This document shows positions 56,444 to 64,000 of a stretch of DNA of 64,000 bases, in pieces (position 1 is the first letter of the stretch; each line of letters begins with the position of its first letter). The stretch covers positions 248,001 through 312,000 of the forward strand of contig QCBO01000001.1 of assembly GCA_003279105.1 (NCBI GenBank). Reading direction: 5' to 3'. The translations under genes and the position numbers were made by a program. Below the pieces are notes generated by a model that did no database searches, had not been told where the DNA came from, and saw only the letters and a list, made by a program, of their open reading frames with translations. The stretch comes from Prochlorococcus sp. AG-347-I19. GTDB lineage: Bacteria > Cyanobacteriota > Cyanobacteriia > PCC-6307 > Cyanobiaceae.

Positions 56444-57805
56444 TTCAATAATTTTTTCAAGTTGCCAACATCTGCTCCCCTTTATAAGAATAGAATCACC
56501 TTTTTTTGTAGTTTTGTTTATCTCTTGAGGTACATCTTTAATATTATTTAAAACTAAGAATTTATTCTTATCTTTTAGATAATTGGAGTAAATTTTTTCA
56601 TTTTCTTTATCGCAAATAAATAAACACTTTTTTATTGCCGAATTATTTATTAAGTTGAATATTTCTTTATGGTATTTTTCAGATTCATCTCCCAATTCTT
56701 GCATACTTCCAAATATGAAAAATTTATTTCTCGGTTTTTCAAGTAGGGTTTTAATACATGCTTTTACTGACTCCGGAGAAGCATTATATGATTCATCATA
56801 TATTGTTGTTTTTACTGATTTAAGAATTTTATTTCTTCCACCTAAACTTACAAAATCAAATTTATTAAAACTTGCAAAATCAATGCCTAGCTCTTTAGCA
56901 ACTGCATAAGCAAATAAGAAATTCGAAGCATTGTGAAACCCCTCTGATGAAATTTCAAAGATATTTTCTTCAATTAATATTGTTTTATTCGAAGGATTAT
57001 AAAATCCTCGCAAACTATCATCTTTCTTGAAACTCTCCTTTTGATTTTCTATATTTATTAGTTTTACTTTAATAACTCTACCTTTCCAATATTCTTTTAA
57101 AGTTTTTTCTAGGAATGGATCATTTGCTGGAATTATTACAACTCCCTCGGGATTTAAGAACTTACTAATTTCACACTTTGCATAAGTAATATTTTTTTTT
57201 GAGCCTAACAATCCAATATGAGCTGTACCAATGTTAGTAATAACTGCAATATCGGGTTTACTATATTTAGATAAATTTTCGATCTGTCCAAGACCTCTCA
57301 TCCCCATCTCAAGAACTAAAGCTTTATCTTTTATATCTGTAGCAAGAATAGTAAGACCAACTCCAAACTCATTATTGAAATTTGAATGGGATAATTTAAT
57401 TCTTCCAAGTTTTTTTAAAACTTCACCAATCATTTCTTTTGTTGTTGTTTTACCCACTGAACCAGTTACAGCGATAATAGGGATATTTAATTTTTTTCTT
57501 TTTAGCAGTGCTAATTTTTGAAATGCCTCTAATGTGTCATTTACAACCCAATAAGGAAAATTACTTGGAAGTAATCTCTGCATCCCTTTTTTAATTACTA
57601 CTGATTTAACTCCTTTATCTAAAACATCTGGAAGAAAACTATGCCCGTCAAAATTTTTACCCTTTATAGCTATAAAAAGATCATTTTTTAATAAAGTTCT
57701 ACTATCAATACTTATATTTTTAAAACTTAGAGAATTTCTTTTCCTCTCACTCAGATTTTTAATATCCCCCAAAACGTTGTTTAATTCTGATAAAGAGAAT
57801 TCCAT
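56432..57805 (-). CDS. murF: UDP-MurNAc-tripeptide:D-Ala-D-Ala ligase
   Basis: A 457-residue Mur ligase. [20 protein letters not shown] is the N-terminal nucleotide-sugar block, [16 protein letters not shown] is the P-loop, and [14 protein letters not shown] and [11 protein letters not shown] follow. It adds D-Ala-D-Ala to the muramyl tripeptide in the cytoplasm. Length is normal. It lies 12 bp after glgA on the same strand and overlaps glmU convergently by 12 bp. Confidence 0.95.
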   Translation of the reverse strand: MEFSLSELNNVLGDIKNLSERKRNSLSFKNISIDSRTLLKNDLFIAIKGKNFDGHSFLPDVLDKGVKSVVIKKGMQRLLPSNFPYWVVNDTLEAFQKLALLKRKKLNIPIIAVTGSVGKTTTKEMIGEVLKKLGRIKLSHSNFNNEFGVGLTILATDIKDKALVLEMGMRGLGQIENLSKYSKPDIAVITNIGTAHIGLLGSKKNITYAKCEISKFLNPEGVVIIPANDPFLEKTLKEYWKGRVIKVKLINIENQKESFKKDDSLRGFYNPSNKTILIEENIFEISSEGFHNASNFLFAYAVAKELGIDFASFNKFDFVSLGGRNKILKSVKTTIYDESYNASPESVKACIKTLLEKPRNKFFIFGSMQELGDESEKYHKEIFNLINNSAIKKCLFICDKENEKIYSNYLKDKNKFLVLNNIKDVPQEINKTTKKGDSILIKGSRCWQLEKIIELIN

Positions 57806-57817
57806 TAAAAAATTAAG

Positions 57818-59269
57818 TCATACTTTTTTTAAAGATGGATCAGCCGATTGTCCATAAGAGAATTTTTCAACTTCAGCAAAATCTGGAGATGGTTCTTTTA
57901 TTCCACAAACATCCTTGTACATGATTTCGTATTCGAGTGCGGATCTTTGCCAACTAAACTCTTGGCTCATTGCTCTTTTTTGCAATAATTCCCAACTATC
58001 TTTATGCCTGAAGGCCTCCCATGACCTTACTAAAGATGTATAGAAATCTATGGGTTCAAAGCGATCAAAGCAAAAACCAGTTCCACTATTATTTTCTGGA
58101 TCATGAGGTAAAACCGTGTCAACTAAACCTCCTACTCGCCTTACTATTGGAATAGAACCATATCTCATAGCAAGTAGTTGACTAATCCCACAAGGTTCGA
58201 ATCTGCTTGGCATTAAAAATGCATCAGAACCACCATATATAAGTCTTGATAAAGAATCATCATAGGTAAGAAATACAGAAAATCTTCTTGGGTAATCTAA
58301 TGCAAGTTGCCATAATCCTGACTCTAAATATCTATCGCCAGTCCCTAAAACAACTATTTGAGAATCTGTATATGCTAAAAGTCTTCTTGAAACTTGTAAA
58401 AGTAAGTCAACCCCTTTCTGATCAACTAACCTACTGACCATACCTAAAAGATATTTTTTAGAATTAACTTCAAGACCCATTTCTCTCTGCAGAATTTTTT
58501 TATTTTCAAGTCTATTTTCTATATTCTTAATACTGAATTTTGCAGGTAAAACTGGATCTTTCGCTGGATTCCATTCATCAAGATCTATGCCATTAAGAAT
58601 TCCCCTTAATTTTCCTGAAATGTAATTAAGTAATCCTTCAAGACTTTCCCCATATTCATGGGTTTTAATTTCATCTGCATAAGTCGGAGAAACAGCATTG
58701 ACCCTATCTGCGAATAACATTGCCGCAGCCATTGTGTGGTCTCCATGCATATACCAAGGACACCAAGTCATTTTTTCAAGTTTCCACCTCCAAGGGCCTT
58801 GGTATTTTAAATTATGAATTGTGAAGACAGTACTAATTTCTGGGTCCTGATGCATCCACACAGGAATCATTCCAGTGTGCCAATCATGGCAATGGAGAAC
58901 TTGAGGTTTCCAACAATTCCAGGCAAATTCTGCAGTGGCACTAGCAAAAAATGTAAAGCGCCAGTCCTCATTTTCGCCTCCGTATATTTGGTCAGAGTCA
59001 AATGTTGGATGACCCACTAGGTAAATCACATAATTATGTATGGGATGTTTTGCTTTATATACGGCGAAATCAGTTCCCATTGTATTTGCTCTAAAAACTG
59101 GTTCACTCGATACCTCTAAAAGACTCCACAATTTTCCATATCCTGGAATTATTACCCTTACATCGTGACCAAGTTTTATCAAAGATGGAGGTAACGAACC
59201 AACCACATCTCCCATACCTCCAACTTTGATCATTGGAGCACATTCAGCGGCGGCAAGAAGAATTCTCAT
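57818..59269 (-). CDS. glgA: Glycogen synthase (ADP-glucose)
   Basis: A 483-residue GT5 glycosyltransferase. The ADP-glucose-binding motif is [15 protein letters not shown], with [15 protein letters not shown] in the second domain and [19 protein letters not shown] at the catalytic site. It elongates alpha-1,4-glucan from ADP-glucose, storing carbon during the day. Length is typical for cyanobacteria. It is between menB (36 bp) and murF (12 bp) on the same strand. Confidence 0.95.
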   Translation of the reverse strand: MRILLAAAECAPMIKVGGMGDVVGSLPPSLIKLGHDVRVIIPGYGKLWSLLEVSSEPVFRANTMGTDFAVYKAKHPIHNYVIYLVGHPTFDSDQIYGGENEDWRFTFFASATAEFAWNCWKPQVLHCHDWHTGMIPVWMHQDPEISTVFTIHNLKYQGPWRWKLEKMTWCPWYMHGDHTMAAAMLFADRVNAVSPTYADEIKTHEYGESLEGLLNYISGKLRGILNGIDLDEWNPAKDPVLPAKFSIKNIENRLENKKILQREMGLEVNSKKYLLGMVSRLVDQKGVDLLLQVSRRLLAYTDSQIVVLGTGDRYLESGLWQLALDYPRRFSVFLTYDDSLSRLIYGGSDAFLMPSRFEPCGISQLLAMRYGSIPIVRRVGGLVDTVLPHDPENNSGTGFCFDRFEPIDFYTSLVRSWEAFRHKDSWELLQKRAMSQEFSWQRSALEYEIMYKDVCGIKEPSPDFAEVEKFSYGQSADPSLKKV

Positions 59270-59305
59270 TGATAATTATCTAAAAAAGTTCTTTTGAAAA
59301 ATAAA

Positions 59306-60163
59306 CTAGGATGTCCACTTATAATCAGAGAAGTCTGGTGGACGCTTTTCAAGAAAGGCATCTCTACCTTCTTGGGCTTCTTCAGTCGAATAAAATAATT
59401 GAGTCGCATATCCAGATAATTCCTGAATACCCGCAATCCCATCATTCTCCGCATTGAATGAAGCTTTAAGAATACGAATAGCAGTTGGACTATTTCGTAA
59501 AATCTCTCTTGCCCAGATTACACCCTCAGCTTCTAATTCTTCAATCTTTGTAATTGCATTTATCAAGCCCATCTCAAGAGCTTCCTTGGAATTATATTTT
59601 CTACATAAAAACCAAATTTCTTTTGCTTTTCTTTGACCAACAAGCCTTGCTAAATAACTAGATCCAAAACCGGCATCAAAACTACCAACTCTTGGGCCTG
59701 TTTGACCAAATATTGCATTTTCAGAGGCGATACTGAGATCACAAATTAAATGAAGTACCTGTCCTCCTCCAATTGCAAAACCGGGGACTAAGGCAATAAC
59801 CACTTTAGGCAAACTTCTTATTAATCTTTGAAGTTCAAGTACATTTAATCTCTGCTTCCCTTCATCATTTTTATACCCATTTTTACCCCTTACACTCTGA
59901 TCACCTCCAGAGCAAAAAGAATAAATGCCTTTCTTGTCAGGTCCCGCACCTGTAAAGAGAACTACGCCAATAGTTTCATCATTTCTTACGATATCAAATG
60001 CGTCAATGAGTTCATCTACAGTTTGTGGCCTAAATGCATTTCTTTTTTCAGGCCGATTAATTGCAATTCTCGCAATTCCCTCATCTGATTTGTGAAACAA
60101 TATATCCTCATAAGATTTGCACTCTGACCAATTTAAAGTTGTTTTACCAGGTAATACTTTCAT
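59306..60163 (-). CDS. menB: 1,4-dihydroxy-2-naphthoyl-CoA synthase
   Basis: A 285-residue crotonase-fold enzyme. It has [33 protein letters not shown] and [19 protein letters not shown]. The end [16 protein letters not shown] is the MenB-specific C-terminus. It closes the naphthoate ring from O-succinylbenzoyl-CoA, feeding phylloquinone for photosystem I. It is 35 bp from menD on the same strand, upstream, so the two form an operon. Confidence 0.95.
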   Translation of the reverse strand: MKVLPGKTTLNWSECKSYEDILFHKSDEGIARIAINRPEKRNAFRPQTVDELIDAFDIVRNDETIGVVLFTGAGPDKKGIYSFCSGGDQSVRGKNGYKNDEGKQRLNVLELQRLIRSLPKVVIALVPGFAIGGGQVLHLICDLSIASENAIFGQTGPRVGSFDAGFGSSYLARLVGQRKAKEIWFLCRKYNSKEALEMGLINAITKIEELEAEGVIWAREILRNSPTAIRILKASFNAENDGIAGIQELSGYATQLFYSTEEAQEGRDAFLEKRPPDFSDYKWTS

Positions 60164-60198
60164 GAAATCTAATTATTCAAAAATAGAAAATGATAAAT

Positions 60199-61962
60199 TT
60201 AACTGCCAATTATTTTTTCTAGCAGGGCATTTTTTTCACAAATTTCATTTTCTGGATCAACATCAACTTTAATTATTACAGATTTCTGGATAGAAATGCT
60301 CCAATCGAATGCCTCTCGTAATTTTTTAAAATTTGCCACGCTTTTAAAGTTTACCTGATAGCCCTCTGCGAGTTTTGGCCAGTTTATTTTTTTTGGCATA
60401 AGAAACAGTTTTTTTAATTCATCTTCTTTTAAATTTTTTTTATAAATACGATTAAATATATTTCCGCCATAATTATTTATTAGAAGAATTGTTAAATTCA
60501 TATCGATTGAATTTTCAATCAGCCAACCGTTTATATCATGAATAAAAGCTAAATCTCCAGTCACAAGAAGTAGAGGATTTTTAATTCTAGAAATACCTAA
60601 TGCAAGAGATAAAGTACCATCTATGCCTGAAGCGCCCCTAAAGCTGAAACAGTTTCTTGTTAAAGTACCATTCTCAGAAAATGTGAGCCAATCTCTAATT
60701 GGGCTACTTGCGGAGAGCATTATAGGATTTTCAGCTGGCCAAAGTTTTGGGACAAGGTTTGCAAGCATATACTCAGTAATTTGATTATCTTGAGTAATTT
60801 TCTCTTTTAAAACCCCTCTAATCTGTTCGCCTTCCTCTATTAGATCTAAAGCCATTGGAGTAAGAGACTTTTTATTTTTTTCGTTAATTGATAATTCTTC
60901 TTGCAATAGAGTAGTAAAATTTGAAAGCCCAAAATCATATTCAAATGATTTTTTTATTGGGTCCAATTTTCTATAGTTTTTTTCTTTTATAAGAATTTGT
61001 ATACCTTCGAAAGTTGTTAAAAATTTCTCCAAATCAATTGAACATGACATGGGGCCAAGCCTCAAAAGTTGATGACAATTTATTGAATTTTTATTTTTTC
61101 TTAAAATTAATTCCCAATTCACAACTAATCCTCTCAAATCAGAATTAACTCCTGAAACAGGATCAGCAAATACTGGCCAACCAGTGATTTCTTGCAATCT
61201 TTCTAAAGATTTATTGAAAGAAATCAAATCATTCATAGAACCTTGATAGGGACCTACCAAAATAATGCCGGATTCATCTAAATTTAAACTTTTTGAAATT
61301 TCTAAGAATTTGTTTTTATCAGATTTTATTTCAACTTCTTGAAATATATATTTTTTCTTTAAATAAATTCTTTCAAAAACCTCCAAAACATTTTTTTTAT
61401 TTAAAAGTGAAATACCTAAAGGCTTATCAATAGGAATATTTAAATGAATAGGACCAGGAAAAGTTAATATTTGTTTCTCAGTAATTCGAACTAAATTCAG
61501 GATTTCGTTTTCTTGTGTTTCATGAAGTCCATTTAGATTTGTACTTAAAACCCTTCTACAGACTGAAGTCAAAAAATCTTCTTGATTTACTGTTTGATTA
61601 GCGCCACAGTCTTTTAATCTTGAGGGTCTATCAGCAGTAAGAAATATAATACTTTTACAAGATCGGTCTGCCTCAACTGCTGCTGGCAATAAGTTACTTA
61701 CGGCAGTCCCTGAAGTGGTAATAACTAAAGAAAGATTACCTGATGCAGCAGAAATCCCAAGAGAGTGGAATCCTGCAGATCTCTCATCTATTGAATTAAA
61801 AATATTTACCAGTCCTAGTTTATTTAATTCTCCAGCAGCTATCGCTAAGGGTGCTGATCTACTTCCTGGACATAGTATTAAATTTTGAACTCCTATTTTT
61901 ATTAAGAGATTCAAAAGTTGTAAACTTCTAAGAAAATTTTTGCATTCAATAGATGATGTCAT
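60199..61962 (-). CDS. menD: SEPHCHC synthase (menaquinone/phylloquinone pathway)
   Basis: A 587-residue thiamine-diphosphate enzyme. It has [19 protein letters not shown], a Glu region ([15 protein letters not shown]) for ThDP activation and the C-terminal cofactor motif [15 protein letters not shown], with [17 protein letters not shown]. It condenses isochorismate and 2-oxoglutarate, the first committed step of the quinone ring. It leads menB in the minus-strand run and is divergent from lepB (50 bp). Confidence 0.95.
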   Translation of the reverse strand: MTSSIECKNFLRSLQLLNLLIKIGVQNLILCPGSRSAPLAIAAGELNKLGLVNIFNSIDERSAGFHSLGISAASGNLSLVITTSGTAVSNLLPAAVEADRSCKSIIFLTADRPSRLKDCGANQTVNQEDFLTSVCRRVLSTNLNGLHETQENEILNLVRITEKQILTFPGPIHLNIPIDKPLGISLLNKKNVLEVFERIYLKKKYIFQEVEIKSDKNKFLEISKSLNLDESGIILVGPYQGSMNDLISFNKSLERLQEITGWPVFADPVSGVNSDLRGLVVNWELILRKNKNSINCHQLLRLGPMSCSIDLEKFLTTFEGIQILIKEKNYRKLDPIKKSFEYDFGLSNFTTLLQEELSINEKNKKSLTPMALDLIEEGEQIRGVLKEKITQDNQITEYMLANLVPKLWPAENPIMLSASSPIRDWLTFSENGTLTRNCFSFRGASGIDGTLSLALGISRIKNPLLLVTGDLAFIHDINGWLIENSIDMNLTILLINNYGGNIFNRIYKKNLKEDELKKLFLMPKKINWPKLAEGYQVNFKSVANFKKLREAFDWSISIQKSVIIKVDVDPENEICEKNALLEKIIGS

Positions 61963-62012
61963 AATTTATATAAATGCTTTGGGATTTTCCTTATAACTGA
62001 ATTAAATAAAAC

Positions 62013-62597
62013 ATGTCTACAACTCAAGAAAAAAGAAATTCAATACTAAAGGATTTAAAAAATCTTTTAATCTGGATATCTATAGCACTAATTATACGAT
62101 GGCAGGTTGTAGAGCCAAGATGGATCCCATCAGGTTCAATGCTTCCAACTCTTCAAATACAAGATAAAATTCTTGTTGAGAAGGTAACCCCCAAAATCAC
62201 TTCCAAATCAAATCTTTCAAAATTAAAAAATAAAATAGTTGTTTTTAACGTTCCGCAACAATTAATTAATGCTGGTTATGAAGCAAATACTGCACTAATA
62301 AAAAGAGTAATTGGAATACCTGGAGACAAAGTAGAAGTTAGAGACGGTAACCTTTACATAAATGATATTGCTCAAAAAAAATACGTTTTTGACAAAAATA
62401 TTAATTATTCTATAGGGCCTTTTATTGTCCCAGAAGAGTCATTATGGGTGATGGGAGATAATAGAAATAACAGTATGGACTCACATATTTGGGGATTTTT
62501 ACCCTATGAAAAGGTTATTGGTAAAGCTATTTTTAGATATTGGCCGTTTAATAAAATTGGACCTATTCGGTTCCCTGCCCTTAATAATTTAGATTAA
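62013..62597 (+). CDS. lepB: Signal peptidase I
   Basis: A 194-residue membrane-anchored protease. One N-terminal helix (about residues 14-30) precedes IPSGSMLPTLQ with catalytic Ser42, then ALIKRVIGIPGDKVEV with catalytic Lys97 and VMGDNRNNSMDSHIWG. It removes signal peptides at the outer face of the membrane, including those predicted elsewhere in this window. Length is the short bacterial form. Confidence 0.95.
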   Translation: MSTTQEKRNSILKDLKNLLIWISIALIIRWQVVEPRWIPSGSMLPTLQIQDKILVEKVTPKITSKSNLSKLKNKIVVFNVPQQLINAGYEANTALIKRVIGIPGDKVEVRDGNLYINDIAQKKYVFDKNINYSIGPFIVPEESLWVMGDNRNNSMDSHIWGFLPYEKVIGKAIFRYWPFNKIGPIRFPALNNLD

Positions 62598-62642
62598 TGG
62601 GTACTTGATGTTGTAGGGTTTTTATATCTTGAAGTTGTAGAA

Positions 62643-62978
62643 ATGTTTAATCCAGAATTTCTTGCTACTGAAAATAATGATCCAAACGATGAGAATGATT
62701 TAATCCAATATTTACAAAAACAATCTCCAGAAGTTTTGCAAAGAGTAGCAAAATCTGCTAGTGAAGATATTCAAGAAATTATTAGACATAATGTTCAAGG
62801 TCTTCTTGGAATGCTTCCTTCAGATCAATTTGATGTAAAAATTACATCTTCAAAAGACAACATTGCTAATTTATTATCTTCTGCAATGATGACAGGATAT
62901 TTCTTAAGACAAATGGAGCAAAGAAAAGAGTTGGAACAAACTCTTAAAAATGATGAGAACATGTCTATAGAAGAATAA
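62643..62978 (+). CDS. DUF760 family protein
   Basis: A 111-residue acidic protein with LIQYLQKQSPEVLQRVAKSA and IIRHNVQGLLGMLPSDQFDV, followed by LLSSAMMTGYFLRQMEQRKEL, the whole of the cyanobacterial and plastid DUF760 domain. No function is established, though it is conserved in oxygenic phototrophs. It is 45 bp after lepB and convergent with the DUF4336 gene 6 bp away. Confidence 0.82.
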   Translation: MFNPEFLATENNDPNDENDLIQYLQKQSPEVLQRVAKSASEDIQEIIRHNVQGLLGMLPSDQFDVKITSSKDNIANLLSSAMMTGYFLRQMEQRKELEQTLKNDENMSIEE

Positions 62979-62984
62979 ATGTTT

Positions 62985-64000
62985 TTAAAGATTTACTTCT
63001 TCAGGAATTATTCCTAGTTCAAACAACTTTTTATATAAACCCATCAAAAATTTATTATCCTCAGGAAGTTTGTCCCACTTTTGGGAATTAATTTCATTAA
63101 TTAATTTTTGACAATCTTCTATTGTAAATTTTATAGGGGCCGTAAAATGAGCTGGAATTAAATATTCCATATCTTCAAAACACTTAATATTTTCTAACCA
63201 TTTGAGTAAAACTTCTTTTGAACGCGGAAAAATTAATTTCTGTAAAACTGGCGCAATTTGAATCTTAGGAGTATCTTTACCCATTATCTCAACAAGAGAA
63301 GATTCCCAATCTTCGTCCCATAAAAAGGGATAAATACCGAAATGAGATCTCCAATTCCTCATATCTTTTTTGAATGAATACTTAAATATTTTTTTTAAAG
63401 GTGGAATATTTAATTTACCTGGTTTTAAAAAAGATGAAAACAAGACTAACCTTTTCCATCCTTTTTTTCTATGTTCGATGGAGTCAATCAAAGGTTCATC
63501 TCCTCTCTCTCTAGAATGAAAAAGAAGTGGAGTTGGATCAAAATCAAATATCTCAGGGGGAGTGGAGTCTATTCCGACTATTGCGTCTGTCACATGAAGT
63601 GTTTTCGTAGGATAATGGAAACAGCTTATCTCCTGATATCTTCCAAGTCCTAAATTCAGAGGGCCTAGTGAAGACCATTTAAAGTAGTTTGAATGTGGAG
63701 TACCTTCCTCAAAGAGTATTCTTGATCTTTTTGATGGAATTCCTAAGAAATCGAGTGGTAGATTTATGGGGAAACTCCATTGTCCAGGACAAAGCCAAAT
63801 TTCTGCATCTTGAAAAGTTCTTGAAAGAGCTGGCAGTCCGATTTTATGTTCTAGTCCAGAGGCACTCGGTAGAATTATTGTTTTCACTTTGCCATGAATC
63901 ACAATTAATTTTTCTAACTCATTTATTAATTCTTTTGTCGGAGGCAGTGGATTTATTAGCATCAATCCATTATCAACCTTTATTACTGTCATTCTTATTG
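62985..64000 (-). CDS. DUF4336 family protein, cut by the right edge
   Basis: At least 335 residues of a metallo-beta-lactamase-like cyanobacterial family. It has IILPSASGLEHKIGLPALSR, EIWLCPGQWSFPINLPLDFLG, FHYPTKTLHVTDAI and a C-terminal YLIPAHFTAPI. The codons before ATG 63992 read Ile-Arg with no stop to the window edge, and family members continue with an IRMTVIK-like segment, so the true start lies outside. Hydrolase function is inferred only from the fold. Confidence 0.82.
   Translation of the reverse strand, partial: IRMTVIKVDNGLMLINPLPPTKELINELEKLIVIHGKVKTIILPSASGLEHKIGLPALSRTFQDAEIWLCPGQWSFPINLPLDFLGIPSKRSRILFEEGTPHSNYFKWSSLGPLNLGLGRYQEISCFHYPTKTLHVTDAIVGIDSTPPEIFDFDPTPLLFHSRERGDEPLIDSIEHRKKGWKRLVLFSSFLKPGKLNIPPLKKIFKYSFKKDMRNWRSHFGIYPFLWDEDWESSLVEIMGKDTPKIQIAPVLQKLIFPRSKEVLLKWLENIKCFEDMEYLIPAHFTAPIKFTIEDCQKLINEINSQKWDKLPEDNKFLMGLYKKLFELGIIPEEVNL

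Overview
The window is a contiguous piece of a low-GC, gene-dense marine picocyanobacterial chromosome, almost certainly a high-light-adapted Prochlorococcus. The strongest marker is a CP43-like divinyl-chlorophyll-binding antenna gene (pcbA, 40137-41195, minus). Other cyanobacterial markers are Tic20, CPP1-like, DUF3531, DUF760, DUF1350, DUF4336 and DUF2811 proteins, a lycopene cyclase, MenB/MenD for phylloquinone and a B12-dependent ribonucleotide reductase. The strong A/T bias, very short intergenic gaps and many overlapping gene ends fit a streamlined genome. The strain cannot be named from the sequence alone.

Layout. 1-10.6 kb: end of a phosphonate-type transporter permease, an SGNH hydrolase, a VTE6-like kinase, rsmE, an ABC ATPase with hslO, prfC, a methyltransferase and nrdJ. 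10.6-11.55 kb: an RNA-rich patch holding a structured leader with a 33-codon DUF4278 gene and a clear terminator, a 49-codon membrane protein gene and tRNA-Ser(UGA). 11.55-14.43 kb: a compact genomic island. The last bases of tRNA-Ser are copied 2.88 kb downstream, both inner ends carry tandem 12-bp-period repeats, and between them lies a tightly packed four-gene operon: a putative modified-DNA-reader/nuclease, two signal-peptide proteins and a GIY-YIG protein with a RAMA-like tail. 14.5-20.7 kb: small membrane, secreted and regulatory genes, Tic20, gloA, a ribbon-helix-helix-like pair, a GMC oxidoreductase, then a gap with a perfect palindrome and a cluster of DnaA-box-like sites.

20.7-35 kb: CbiX-type chelatase, a FAD oxidase, a SulP anion transporter, metY-metA, a dehydrogenase-like gene divergent from a glucosylglycerol-phosphate phosphatase-like gene, arsS, a Fur-family regulator, an isochorismatase-like enzyme, MscS and a POR-like SDR. 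35-45.3 kb: lycopene cyclase, SDR, a membrane-fused GIY-YIG protein, GST, a GltS-like symporter, pcbA, small genes, hisS, a DUF3721 protein with a striking pentad repeat, and a DEDDh exonuclease.

45.4-64 kb: core metabolism. It covers acetate activation (acs), prenyl chains (sds), cell wall (murI, amidase, glmU, murF), a nitrilase-family amidase, comB, aroA, an MnmD-like tRNA methyltransferase, glycogen (glgA), phylloquinone (menB, menD), lepB, DUF760 and a DUF4336 gene cut by the right edge. The most system-like novelty is the tRNA-Ser island operon, a candidate defence or anti-modified-DNA cassette.
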